Under the pieces are notes generated by a model. It had not been told where the DNA came from and made no database searches. It saw only the letters and a list, made by a program, of their open reading frames with translations. Made by a program: the position numbers and the translations under genes. Below, piece after piece: positions 8,679-18,115 of a stretch of DNA of 48,507 nt; the stretch's first letter is position 1; every line of letters starts with the position of its first letter. Location: positions 1 through 48,507 of the forward strand of contig CAMAVD010000009.1 of NCBI GenBank assembly GCA_945861575.1, in the 5' to 3' direction. Origin of the DNA: Akkermansia muciniphila (GTDB taxonomy: Bacteria > Verrucomicrobiota > Verrucomicrobiia > Limisphaerales > UBA11320).

Positions 8679-11600
8679 ATGAAACTGGCCACCGTCTCCT
8701 TTGTTGCGCTGTTTTTGGTCTGCTCCGGGCTTCTTGGAAGCGCGGTCGAACCTTTGCGGATTTTCATCCGTGGCGGCGCGAAGACCCATGGGCCTGCGGG
8801 AAATGGAATCCATGATCATCCCCGCTTCCTGGGTGACTTTACCCGCCTGCTCACGGAGCGTGGAGCGAAGGTGGACGGCGGGATGGGGTTTCCATCCGGC
8901 CCGCAGCTTGAGGCAACGGATGTGCTGGTCATGTTTGCGGCAGAGGCAGGGTCGATTGCGGGGGACGACCGCACCCACCTCGAAGCGTTTCTTAAGCGCG
9001 GTGGAGGCATGGTCTGTCTCCACGACGCGGTCTGCGGCACCAATGCCCACTGGTTCAAAACCATCATTGGCGGAGCCTGGGAGCATGGACACTCCAAATG
9101 GTTTGAAGGCCCGATTTCGCTGTATTATGTGAATCAGGGGCATCCGATCACCGAGGGGGCTTCCAACTTCGACTTTGATGACGAGCTCTATTGGGATCTG
9201 CACATGATGCCCGAGGCGAAGATCCTCGCCTCGACCTGGATTCCCGACAAACGGAACACTCGGGACGGTCGGGCCAATCCGCATATCTATGACGTCGCTC
9301 CACAGATGTGGACCTACGAGCGTACCTTGGAGGGCGGTCAGCCCTATCGGGCGTTTGTCTCCTTGCCTGGGCACAAGTATCGGTCCTTTGAGTTGCCGCA
9401 CTACCGCTCCGTTCTCCTGCGGGGAATCGCTTGGGCGGGGCATCGCGAGTTGAACTCTCTGTGCCGTGCAGACGAATTGGCGACCCTGCGCTATCCAGAG
9501 GGTGGGCCGGTTGAGCCAGCCAAGGCTCGCGAGAAGTTGGAGCTGCATTCCGAGTTCACCATGAAGCTCGTGGCGGCCGAGCCTTTGATCACCAAGCCCA
9601 TTGCGATCGACTGGGATGCCCAAGGCCGCCTCTGGGTTGCAGAAACGCCGGAATATCCGAACGGGCGTCGTGGTATTCGCACGAACATGTTGGGCCGTGA
9701 GTGGAAGGACCAAGGCGGTTTGGTGGCTAAGGTGGGCACACAGGAGCGTCCGGCCCTGGATCGTATCAGCTCTCTCACCGACTCCGATGGCGATGGGGTG
9801 ATGGATAAGAAGACCGTTTTTTATGAAGGTTTGGACTTGGTGACTGGTTTCGTGTTTCACCGCGACGGCGTCATTGCCTCGGCCGCTCCTGACATTCTCT
9901 GGATCCGGGATCGCGACCACGATGGCAAGGGGGATGAGGTGGTGAAGCTTTACACCGGCCTCGGGACACAGGATACCCACTCCGTCATCAACAACCTCCG
10001 CTGGGGAATGGACGGCTGGGTCTATGCGACGCATGGATACAGCGCGGGCGATGTGAAGTCGGGTGATGGGAGCAAGCCCTTCGGCAGGATCGGGTCCGGT
10101 GTGGTGCGCTTCCGGCCCGACGGTTCCGCGTTCGAACAGTATTCCTCCAAAGGTGGTAACACCTGGGGGCTCGACTTTTCCTGGGATGGAGACCTTTTCT
10201 TCACCCAGCCGACGAGTGGCGATCTGCTTATGACTGTGCTCATCCCTGAGAACGTGCTGGCTCGCGGGGCAGGGGGTAGCGCGACGAGCTATCAGGTGGT
10301 GATCAAAAGCCCCAAGTCGTATCCACTCCTGAAGTCAGAGCAAATGGCCTATGTCCAGATCGACTGGGTGGGAAGCTTCACGGCGGCCGCAGGAGCCGCG
10401 ATCTATTCCGGTGGCTCCTGGCCTGCGTCCTACAACAATCACTACTTCACTACCGAACCCACCATCAACATCGTGCATCATGAGGAGATCACCGCCTCCG
10501 CGTCGGGCTACCAGGGGCGGAAGTTGCGCACGGAGGAGTTTGTGGGATCACACGATCTCTGGTATCGACCGATCGATACCCGCATCGGGCCGGATGGCGC
10601 GCTCTACGTGCTCGATTTCTACAACCAGGCGGTCATCCATAACGATACCCGCGGTCCTGCTCACAACAATGTGAATGCGGCGGTACGGCCCGATCGCGAT
10701 CACTACTTCGGGCGCATCTGGCGTATCGATCACAAAGAGGCCCAGACCCTCCCGAAGCTAGACTTGGCGCGTAACTCGGCACGGGATCTGGTGCCGGCAC
10801 TTTCCCACCCGAATCGTGCGGTTCGTATGTCCGCGCATCGTTTGCTGACGGAACAGGCGGCTCACCCTGCGGTTCTCGCTCTCGCCAAAAACGACAAGGG
10901 CAGCCCGGCGGCGCGCGTCCACGCGCTCTGGATCGCTCAGCAGACCGCCTCGCTAGATGACGCGACCTTGGCCGCGGCGCTGGGGAGTTCGGAGGATGGG
11001 GTGCGAAAGACAGCGGCGCGCATCGCGGCAGTGCAAGCGGCCGCTCCAGCTCGCGACCTTCGGCAGACTCAGGGCTCTTTGCGCCGTGCGGCCCGTGAAG
11101 GAAGTCCCGCGGTCCGTCTCCAGTCTCTGCTGGCTTTGGCGCAGATGAACGCGGGCGATTTGATCGCGGCGGATTTGGCCGAGCTCTATCCCTCGTTGAA
11201 GGACGTATGGCTGCAGGCAGCAGCGCAGGCAGCCGCGGCGTCCGCGCCGGTGGCCACGCTGCGCGCGGCGCTTGCGTCGTCCGCCAGCGGTGAGTCGATG
11301 GCACCGCTTGTGAGCTCTCTGGCTTCGGCCATGAGTGCCCCTGCGCGTCTGCCGCAGATGGCGGAGTTCCTCGCGGTGCTGGCAGAGCAGGCCGGAGGCG
11401 TCGTGTTGAGGCGGGCCGCCTTGGACAGTTTGGCCAAGGCGGGGAAACCGGGCACGCTGCCCCCAGTCTCCGATGCACTCAGCCGCTCCTTGGGTGCCTT
11501 GCTAAGTTCGGCGGACGTCGAGCTTCAACTGGCAGCTCTTCCGCTCGTGGCGCGCTGGGATTCCCAGGCCACCTTGGCCGGAAAGGTGCAAGCCAGCGCG

Positions 11601-13787
11601 ACGACCCTCCTGGCTCGTCTCAAAGATTCCAGTCAGCCGGAGGACTTCCGCAAGCAGGCGGTGACCGGGCTCCTTGGGGTCCGTAGCTTCGATCCCAAAA
11701 TCCTTCCCGCCGTCGCGGGGTTGCTGTCCGCTCAGGAGTCTACGACCCTGCAGAGCCATGTGGTGAAGTCATTGGGAGCTTTGGGTGAGCCTGGGGTAGG
11801 AACCGTGTTGGTGGAAGCCTTCGGCCGACTGCCGGCCGCTCTTCAATCAGACTCCTTCGATCAGTTGCTGAAACGCCCCGACTGGGCGCTGGCGTTGCTT
11901 CAGGGGCTCAAATCCGGCCTCGTGCCCGCAGGGGCCCTTGGACCGACAAGCTTTCACCGACTCCGCTATCATCCCGATGCTCAGGTTGCGCAGCGTGCGG
12001 GAGCGCTGATCGAAGAGTTGCGTGGGCCGGAGGCCAAAGAAAGGCAGGGCTTGATCGCCCGGTTGACCCCCGAGGTGGTTAAGCCTGGGGATCTGATTAA
12101 GGGCAAGCAGCTATTCCTGCAGAACTGTGCGACCTGCCATCGCTTCAACGAGGAGGGGCGCGAGGTGGGTCCCACCCTCACGGGCATGGGTGCCCACGGG
12201 GCGGCGGAACTCCTGGTGCACATTCTCGACCCGAACCGCGAGGTGGATCCGAGCTTCTCCGCCTGGAATTTTGAGACCGCTGACGGCGAGATTTACTCCG
12301 GCGTGATTGCCCGTGAAAATCGATCCTCCGTTTTTGTGAGAAGCCTGACGGGCGAGATGGAGCTGAAGCGGGATCAGATCAAGTCCCAGCTGGACAGCGG
12401 CCGCTCGCTCATGCCGGAGGGATTTGAAGCGCTGGGTGCGGAAGGCCTGCGGGATGTTCTTAGCTATTTCACGGCCGGCGACTCACGCTTCCGGGTGCTG
12501 GACCTGCGATCCGCGTTCACCGCCGACAGCTCCAAGGGAATCTACAATAGCCTGGAAAGCTCGGGAGAAAGCCTCCGCTTCACCCGCTTCGGCATGGTGC
12601 AAGCGGGTGCGGTGCCCTTCGAGATCATGTCGCCGACACGGTCGCCAGGCGGACGCAATGTGATCGTGCTTAAGGGGGGAATGGGCTTGGCGAAGTCGTT
12701 TGCGCAAAAGATCGAGATCTCAGCGGGGGGTGTGGTCGCAGACCGCCTTCATTTCCTCGGCGGTGTGGCCGGATGGGGTTTCCCTTGCTGTGGAGAAAAT
12801 AAGGATCTTCCGGTGGTCAAGGTGACCGTTGTCTACACGGCAGGTGGGAGTGAGGAGATGGTTCTGAAGAATGGCGTGGAGTTTGCAGACTACAATGGGA
12901 CGTCGGAGGTTCCAGGATCCACTCTGCTTAAAGGCGTTGTTGCGCCGGGGACTCAGGTTCGCTGGTTTACCAAGGCCCTGCGCAAGAAGACCGAGATCGC
13001 GAAGGTGATCCTGGAAAGCTATGACAACATGGTCGCTCCCACCTTTGTTGCCATCACAGCGGAGGCCGGCGAGGGACAGGTTGCCACACCGGTAACGAAG
13101 CAGGCCCAGATCCAATGGGGCACTGGAATTCATACCTTGCTTGTGGGAGGAGGGAGCTCGCACGACTTCAACCGCTGGTTCAACCTAGCAGATGTGGCGA
13201 CTCTCAAAACCGTCCCCGGGCTGGATATCCAGTATACAGAGAGGTATGCCGAGGTGATCCCGGCGCTGAAGACGATCGATGTGCTGGGCTGGAGCGCGAA
13301 TCAGCCGCAGAAGGATCCGGTCCTGCGCCAGGCGATTCTGGACTACGCCGCAGCGGGCAAAGGACTTGTACTGATCCATCCTGGCAACTGGTATATTTGG
13401 AGCGATTGGCCGGAGTGGAATAAGACCTTGGTTGGAGGCGGGACGCGAAGTCACGATCGGTATGGAGAGTTCGAGGTGACGGTCACCGATCCTGAACATC
13501 CGATCATGAAAGGTGTGCCCGCCTCGTTCCGCTTGTCCGACGAGCTGTATCATATGGAGGCAGATCCTAAGGCCACGCCGATCCAAGTCCTGGCAACAGG
13601 TCGCAATCTGACGACGGGGAAAACGTATCCTTTGATCTGGGTCACACGTCATCCCCAGGCACGCATTGTGAATATCACGCTCGGACACGATGGCTTATCG
13701 CACGATCATCCGGCCTACAAGCAGCTGCTAAAGAACGCGGTTTTCTGGGCCGCGAAAAAGCCCCTCTCGGCGAGCTCAGCGCGCTGA
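8679..13787 (+). CDS. Giant secreted ThuA / membrane-bound dehydrogenase / HEAT / cytochrome c / ThuA protein
   Basis: I chose the ATG at 8679 (1702 residues), which starts a signal peptide (MKLATVSFVALFLVCSGLLG), over a TTG at 8661. In order: a ThuA-like domain (about 25-265; VCLHDAVCGTNAHWF, HPITEG); a PVC-type membrane-bound dehydrogenase propeller (about 290-690; GRLWVAETPEYPNG, TDSDGDGVMD, LYVLDFYNQAVIHND); Ala-rich HEAT-like helical repeats (about 700-1120); a class I cytochrome c domain with CATCH at 1150-1154; a beta-rich region containing a NPCBM-like segment (about 1260-1460); and a second ThuA-like domain (about 1480-1695; HPIMKGVPASFRLSDELYH). Dehydrogenase-HEAT-cytochrome proteins are typical of Planctomycetes and Verrucomicrobia; sugar oxidation passing electrons to haem is likely but unproven. 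Having a ThuA domain at both ends is unusual. The next gene follows after 23 bases. Confidence 0.88.
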   Translation: MKLATVSFVALFLVCSGLLGSAVEPLRIFIRGGAKTHGPAGNGIHDHPRFLGDFTRLLTERGAKVDGGMGFPSGPQLEATDVLVMFAAEAGSIAGDDRTHLEAFLKRGGGMVCLHDAVCGTNAHWFKTIIGGAWEHGHSKWFEGPISLYYVNQGHPITEGASNFDFDDELYWDLHMMPEAKILASTWIPDKRNTRDGRANPHIYDVAPQMWTYERTLEGGQPYRAFVSLPGHKYRSFELPHYRSVLLRGIAWAGHRELNSLCRADELATLRYPEGGPVEPAKAREKLELHSEFTMKLVAAEPLITKPIAIDWDAQGRLWVAETPEYPNGRRGIRTNMLGREWKDQGGLVAKVGTQERPALDRISSLTDSDGDGVMDKKTVFYEGLDLVTGFVFHRDGVIASAAPDILWIRDRDHDGKGDEVVKLYTGLGTQDTHSVINNLRWGMDGWVYATHGYSAGDVKSGDGSKPFGRIGSGVVRFRPDGSAFEQYSSKGGNTWGLDFSWDGDLFFTQPTSGDLLMTVLIPENVLARGAGGSATSYQVVIKSPKSYPLLKSEQMAYVQIDWVGSFTAAAGAAIYSGGSWPASYNNHYFTTEPTINIVHHEEITASASGYQGRKLRTEEFVGSHDLWYRPIDTRIGPDGALYVLDFYNQAVIHNDTRGPAHNNVNAAVRPDRDHYFGRIWRIDHKEAQTLPKLDLARNSARDLVPALSHPNRAVRMSAHRLLTEQAAHPAVLALAKNDKGSPAARVHALWIAQQTASLDDATLAAALGSSEDGVRKTAARIAAVQAAAPARDLRQTQGSLRRAAREGSPAVRLQSLLALAQMNAGDLIAADLAELYPSLKDVWLQAAAQAAAASAPVATLRAALASSASGESMAPLVSSLASAMSAPARLPQMAEFLAVLAEQAGGVVLRRAALDSLAKAGKPGTLPPVSDALSRSLGALLSSADVELQLAALPLVARWDSQATLAGKVQASATTLLARLKDSSQPEDFRKQAVTGLLGVRSFDPKILPAVAGLLSAQESTTLQSHVVKSLGALGEPGVGTVLVEAFGRLPAALQSDSFDQLLKRPDWALALLQGLKSGLVPAGALGPTSFHRLRYHPDAQVAQRAGALIEELRGPEAKERQGLIARLTPEVVKPGDLIKGKQLFLQNCATCHRFNEEGREVGPTLTGMGAHGAAELLVHILDPNREVDPSFSAWNFETADGEIYSGVIARENRSSVFVRSLTGEMELKRDQIKSQLDSGRSLMPEGFEALGAEGLRDVLSYFTAGDSRFRVLDLRSAFTADSSKGIYNSLESSGESLRFTRFGMVQAGAVPFEIMSPTRSPGGRNVIVLKGGMGLAKSFAQKIEISAGGVVADRLHFLGGVAGWGFPCCGENKDLPVVKVTVVYTAGGSEEMVLKNGVEFADYNGTSEVPGSTLLKGVVAPGTQVRWFTKALRKKTEIAKVILESYDNMVAPTFVAITAEAGEGQVATPVTKQAQIQWGTGIHTLLVGGGSSHDFNRWFNLADVATLKTVPGLDIQYTERYAEVIPALKTIDVLGWSANQPQKDPVLRQAILDYAAAGKGLVLIHPGNWYIWSDWPEWNKTLVGGGTRSHDRYGEFEVTVTDPEHPIMKGVPASFRLSDELYHMEADPKATPIQVLATGRNLTTGKTYPLIWVTRHPQARIVNITLGHDGLSHDHPAYKQLLKNAVFWAAKKPLSASSAR

Positions 13788-13810
13788 GGCATTCCCGAAC
13801 CCAAATCTCT

Positions 13811-15016
13811 ATGGCACCCTCAGAATCCCATGGCCAAGCTCAGTCCTCTGGATCGCGCCTTGCCTCCATAGATGTTTATCGGGGGTTCGTGATGTTTCTG
13901 ATGATGGCGGAGGCGCTCTCGTTCGGTCGTGTCTCTGAAAAACTTCCAGGAAATGGGTTTTGGGCTTTTCTTGATCATCAGCAGAGCCACGTGGAATGGG
14001 TGGGTTGCGTTTTGCACGACATGATCCAGCCCTCTTTTTCGTTTCTGGTGGGAACGGCGATGGCGTTCTCCGTCGCGAGCCGTAAAGCGCGAGGGCAGGG
14101 GTGGTCGGGGATGTTGGGCCACGCCCTGTGGCGTGCCTTGGCCTTGACCCTCCTGGGGGTGTTTCTGCGATCCACCGGACGATCCCAGACAAACTTCACC
14201 TTCGAGGACACGCTTTCCCAGATTGGCATGGGTTACCCCTTCCTTTTCCTTTTGGGCGATCGGCCTTGGAAGATTCAGTGGGCGGCGTTGGCGGCGATCC
14301 TGGGCGGCTACTGGTTGCTGTTCGCTGTCTATCCGCTTCCCGGGGCCAACTTTGATTGGGCCGCTGCGGGCGTCGCCCAGGATTGGCCGCATCATTTGCA
14401 AGGGTTCGCGGCCCATTGGAATAAGAACACCAACGCCGCCTGGGCCTTTGACGGCTGGTTCATGAATCTCTTCCCGCGCGAGAAGCCCTTCCTCTTCAAC
14501 GGCGGGGGCTATTCCACTCTGAGCTTTATCCCCACTTTGGGGACGATGCTTCTGGGTTTGTTGGCGGGCCAGTGGATCCGCTCCGATGTTCCGGGTGTCG
14601 AACGAGTGCGCAAACTGGCCATGGCGGGGGGTGCGCTCCTGGTCGCAGGGTTGATTCTCCAGTGGACCGGGCTCTGTCCGATCGTGAAGCGAATCTGGAC
14701 ACCTTCATGGACCCTATTCAGCGGGGGCATCTGCTTTCTTTTCCTGGCGGCGTTTTACTCGGTGGTGGACCTTTGGGGCCGAGGAAGGTGGGCTTATCCG
14801 TTGAAGGTGATTGGTATGAACTCCATCGCTGCCTACTGCATGGATCATCTGTTCGGGGGATTCATCCGCAAGGCCTTGGATACGCATCTCCCCAAGGGCG
14901 TGTTTCAGCTCCTGGGATCCGCCTACGAACCCCTCATTCGTGGGGCGTTGATGCTCGCCGTCCTGTGGTTGATTCTCTTCTGGATGCACCGTCGGAAGAT
15001 CTACCTCCGGCTTTGA
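13811..15016 (+). CDS. DUF5009 / heparan-alpha-glucosaminide N-acetyltransferase-like membrane protein
   Basis: This 401-residue integral membrane protein has about ten hydrophobic segments. The family signature RLASIDVYRGFVMFLMM lies near the start, followed by HDMIQPSFSFLVGTAMAFS, a short periplasmic loop and a C-terminal GMNSIAAYCMDHLFGG. The family resembles eukaryotic HGSNAT and the COG4299 proteins, which are thought to acetylate sugars across a membrane; activity is unproven in bacteria. It begins 23 bases after the ThuA-cytochrome giant and is probably cotranscribed with it. Confidence 0.85.
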   Translation: MAPSESHGQAQSSGSRLASIDVYRGFVMFLMMAEALSFGRVSEKLPGNGFWAFLDHQQSHVEWVGCVLHDMIQPSFSFLVGTAMAFSVASRKARGQGWSGMLGHALWRALALTLLGVFLRSTGRSQTNFTFEDTLSQIGMGYPFLFLLGDRPWKIQWAALAAILGGYWLLFAVYPLPGANFDWAAAGVAQDWPHHLQGFAAHWNKNTNAAWAFDGWFMNLFPREKPFLFNGGGYSTLSFIPTLGTMLLGLLAGQWIRSDVPGVERVRKLAMAGGALLVAGLILQWTGLCPIVKRIWTPSWTLFSGGICFLFLAAFYSVVDLWGRGRWAYPLKVIGMNSIAAYCMDHLFGGFIRKALDTHLPKGVFQLLGSAYEPLIRGALMLAVLWLILFWMHRRKIYLRL

Positions 15017-15177
15017 TCGCAGCGAGGAGGATTCCGTCGACACGGCTCGTCCACTCTGCTGAAGCTGAATTCTCGCTTGCCCTAATACGTCGAAGCTCTA
15101 TCGTCGTTACAGCAGTCCTTTAAAGTGTCATGTTCTCCTAAGGCGCTGGGTCTGGGAAGTCGGATCTTATAACTTAT

Positions 15178-15444
15178 ATGCTAGGCTGGCCTGAAATCAT
15201 TGGAATCTTGGTCGTTGTCTTGGTGCTCTTCGGTGCGAAGAAGATCCCCGAATTGGCCCGTGGCCTCGGGAGTGGCATAAAGGAATTCAAAAAGGCCACC
15301 CGCGACGTCCAGGATGATTTGCAACGGGCGATGGATGAAGAACCCCCTCCGCCAGCACCCAAGCGGGCTGTGACGCCCCCAGCCGATACGGTCCCGAAGG
15401 CAGACGGGGCTGAAACGCCGTCTGAGCATCCTCCCAAGGCCTAA
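15178..15444 (+). CDS. tatA: Sec-independent protein translocase subunit TatA/TatE
   Basis: This 88-residue protein has one N-terminal transmembrane helix followed directly by the amphipathic helix of the family: [20 protein letters not shown], then [17 protein letters not shown]. An acidic, Pro-rich C-terminal tail completes it. TatA oligomerises to form the pore of the twin-arginine translocase, which exports folded proteins. tatC follows 21 bases later, giving a minimal TatA-TatC pair; no tatB-like gene is next to them. Tat-type signals in nearby gene products are likely clients. Confidence 0.95.
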   Translation: MLGWPEIIGILVVVLVLFGAKKIPELARGLGSGIKEFKKATRDVQDDLQRAMDEEPPPPAPKRAVTPPADTVPKADGAETPSEHPPKA

Positions 15445-15465
15445 CGCTCTTTCGCGTCATGACGC

Positions 15466-16476
15466 ATGGATCCTGAACGGAAGGGATCACCCCACTCTTT
15501 TGATGAAGAAGAGGAGGGGGGCGGTCCGGTAAAGTCATTCTTGGAGCATCTAGAGGATCTGCGATGGACCTTGATCAAGTCCATCATCACAGTCCTCTTG
15601 GCGATGCTGGTGTGTGCCATCGCGAGCAATTACATTATTGCGATCCTGAAGTGGCCCCTCTCCCACTCGCTTTTTGGCAAGAAGGCTCCTGCCCCCAAAG
15701 TATTCATCCACCTGGGAAGTAATCACATAGGGGTGGTGTCCGCAGCCATGTTGGGGGTGACGAACCTGTCGACCAATGCCGTAGCTTCGGCCAGCATTGT
15801 TCCGATTCGTATCGGGACCAACATCATTCTGGGCCTTCAGTTGGACTCGGAGCCCATGATTCCTCGCGATGAGCCTGTCCTGAAGGCTATGGGTCCGGTA
15901 GGGCCCGTGATGGTGGCCTTGAGGTTGGCTCTCTATGGCGGACTGATCCTGGCCGCTCCGTTCGTCATCTTCTTTGTGGGCCAATTCGTTCTTCCCGCTC
16001 TGCACGTCCATGAGAAGAAGATCCTCTACCAAGCGTCTGCATTTGGTATCGGCCTGTTCATCTCGGGTGTTCTGTTTGCTTACTTTATTGTAACAGGGGT
16101 GGCGTTGCTTGCCTCCGTGGACATTGCAACCTGGATGGGCTTCGTCGCTGACGAATGGCGGGCGGAGGAATACATCGGATTCGTGACGATCTTCCTGCTC
16201 GGCATGGGAATTTGTTTTGAGATTCCGGTGGTTATTCTGCTCCTGGTGAAGATTGGCTTGCTAGACTACCGGAAACTTTCGTCCTTCCGATCCTTTGCCA
16301 TTGTCATCAATCTTGTGATTGGCGCTGTGATCACTCCGTCGGGGGACCCCTTTACGATGCTTCTGTTCGCAGCACCCCTTCAGTTTCTCTACGAGCTCAG
16401 CGTGGTGATCGCCTGGTTCTGGTATAGCCAGGATCAGAAGAAAGCGATGGCTCTCCAGAATACCTTGGATATTTAA
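15466..16476 (+). CDS. tatC: Sec-independent protein translocase subunit TatC
   Basis: This 336-residue multi-spanning protein has the conserved FLEHLEDLRWTLIKS near the N-terminus, the cytoplasmic-loop region around EEYIGFVTIFLLGMGICFEIPV, and the late motif VITPSGDPFTMLLFAAPLQ. TatC binds the twin-arginine signal and recruits TatA. Between the first and second helices (about residues 62-148) the periplasmic loop is far longer than in E. coli TatC, which is about 258 residues in total; the extra ~55 residues are Val/Ile/Asn-rich. An acidic N-terminal extension (DEEEEGG) precedes the first helix. It lies in an operon with tatA and converges with the response-regulator gene. Confidence 0.93.
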   Translation: MDPERKGSPHSFDEEEEGGGPVKSFLEHLEDLRWTLIKSIITVLLAMLVCAIASNYIIAILKWPLSHSLFGKKAPAPKVFIHLGSNHIGVVSAAMLGVTNLSTNAVASASIVPIRIGTNIILGLQLDSEPMIPRDEPVLKAMGPVGPVMVALRLALYGGLILAAPFVIFFVGQFVLPALHVHEKKILYQASAFGIGLFISGVLFAYFIVTGVALLASVDIATWMGFVADEWRAEEYIGFVTIFLLGMGICFEIPVVILLLVKIGLLDYRKLSSFRSFAIVINLVIGAVITPSGDPFTMLLFAAPLQFLYELSVVIAWFWYSQDQKKAMALQNTLDI

Positions 16477-16535
16477 AGGGGCCCTGGCCTCTCACGGCTT
16501 AGACCTCGGCGGAGTCCAAAACCCCTCCGCGACGC

Positions 16536-17981
16536 TCAGGGCGTGGGCTGGTCTTCATCGGGATTCTTCTGGCCCACCAAACGATAGCGCACGTAGTCGC
16601 GTGAAACGCCCAGGATCCTCGCGGCTGCGGAAACATTTTGCTGAGTCTGGGATAGACCCTGTTGGATGAGTCGATTGATCGCTGCCTCCAGGGAGAACCC
16701 CTCCTTGGGAAAAATGTAGTGGGTGTTCAGCCAGTCGCTCGGGAGGGGAGTTGCAGAGGCTCCACCCGGAGTCTGGGGCTGCGCCGACATCGGAACGGGT
16801 CCCAAATGGTCGAAGCTTAGCTCCTCTCCCTCCTCAAACACGACCCCACGTTCGAGTTCGTGGGAAAGCTCGCGGACGTTCCCGGGCCACGGGTTTTCGA
16901 GCAGACGCTGCTGACCGATCGCGCTCAGCGGCCTCAGCGGGATTCGATGACGTTTGCAGATTTGTTGGAGGAGGAGTTGTGCCAGCGGGATCAGATCCTC
17001 CCGACGATCTCGCAGGGCGGGGAGCATGAGGCGATACAGGTCTAACCGGTGGAAGAGATCTTGTCGGAACTGTCCTGCAGCGACCAGTTTGGCCAGATCT
17101 GCGGGCGCGGCAGCGATCACGCGTACGTCGATGGGAATTTCACGGTTTCCCCCGAGGCGGCGGATGCGATGATCCTCAATGGCTTTGAGAACCTTGGCTT
17201 GAAGGAGGGGGGACAAGCTCGGCAGCTCGTCCAGAAAGAGAGTGCCTCCGTCCGCAGCCTCAAAGAGGCCGATGCGTGCGTTCCGAGCATCGGTGAATGC
17301 GCCTCGCTCGTGTCCGAAAAGCTCTGATTCCGCCAGCGTATCGGGGAGGGCGGAGCAGTTCACTTCAACGAGAGCGGCCGCTGCGCGCGGACCATGATGA
17401 TGCAACCACCGCGCAATGGTGGTCTTTCCGGTGCCGGTTTCCCCTTGGATAAGCACGGGAGGGAGCTGTCGCTCCATCCGCTGATCTGCTGCCAGGATCT
17501 TCTCGAGCTGACGTGAAATGGTCTCCAGGGTCTTGCCGAAGAAGAAATGCTGGGACGATTGGGCTCCGTCCGTCCGCCGATGCTCATCCAGCCGAGCCTG
17601 CTGCCGATGTTGCCGCGCCTTGACCAATGCCAGGGGAACTTGCGCCGGGTCCAGCGGCTTCATCAGGTAATCCATCACCCCGAGTCGCATGGCGTCCACC
17701 GCCCCCGAGATTTCCCCATGCGCTGTCATGACGATAATCCCAGCATTTTTGGGGAGTCTCCCTTCCTTTAGCCAGGACATCGCGTTGCCGTCCGGAAGAT
17801 GGAGGTCGAGGAGGATGAAGTCGAAGTCCATGCCCTCAACGGCCTTCCTCAGCCCCTCAAGACTCCCCACAGTCATGACGTCGCCGGAAAGGCGTTCTAC
17901 CTCCGCTCCCAGCTGGCGTCGGAGCAGTGGCTCATCTTCTACGACCAATACACTTAGCCCTTTTAGGTCCGGAACTTGCAT
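16536..17981 (-). CDS. NtrC-family sigma-54-dependent response regulator with GAFTDA loop
   Basis: Domains in this 481-residue protein are a receiver (about 8-120, with acidic pocket E15-D16, phosphoacceptor Asp59 in LLDLHLP, and Lys in YLMKPLDP), a sigma-54 AAA+ domain (about 150-385) and a Fis-type helix-turn-helix (QQNVSAAARILGVSRDYVRY). The AAA+ part has Walker A GETGTGKT and Walker B GGTLFLDE. The sigma-54 contact loop reads GAFTDA instead of the canonical GAFTGA. No histidine kinase is adjacent, so this is an orphan regulator here. It diverges from smc across 134 bp. Confidence 0.93.
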   Translation of the reverse strand: MQVPDLKGLSVLVVEDEPLLRRQLGAEVERLSGDVMTVGSLEGLRKAVEGMDFDFILLDLHLPDGNAMSWLKEGRLPKNAGIIVMTAHGEISGAVDAMRLGVMDYLMKPLDPAQVPLALVKARQHRQQARLDEHRRTDGAQSSQHFFFGKTLETISRQLEKILAADQRMERQLPPVLIQGETGTGKTTIARWLHHHGPRAAAALVEVNCSALPDTLAESELFGHERGAFTDARNARIGLFEAADGGTLFLDELPSLSPLLQAKVLKAIEDHRIRRLGGNREIPIDVRVIAAAPADLAKLVAAGQFRQDLFHRLDLYRLMLPALRDRREDLIPLAQLLLQQICKRHRIPLRPLSAIGQQRLLENPWPGNVRELSHELERGVVFEEGEELSFDHLGPVPMSAQPQTPGGASATPLPSDWLNTHYIFPKEGFSLEAAINRLIQQGLSQTQQNVSAAARILGVSRDYVRYRLVGQKNPDEDQPTP

Positions 17982-18115
17982 GTCCCGTCATCCTATCACC
18001 CGCGATCTGAATGTCCAACCCCTCGATTAGTGGTAGGGTTGTGAATAACTTTCCCCCACATGTTGTGGCTTTGCGCTTTACTGGGGGAGGGGGTTTGCCC
18101 TTCAATGTGGGGGCA

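Noticed and set aside
8487-10034. 515-codon minus-strand frame over the FKBP/ThuA region
   Set aside because: It is antisense to two well-supported genes, with no domains and Arg/Pro/His-rich shadow composition.
16509-16530. GCGGAG / CTCCGC hairpin between tatC and the response-regulator gene
   Set aside because: The stem is only 6 bp with a 10-nt loop and no T-tract; too weak to call as a terminator.
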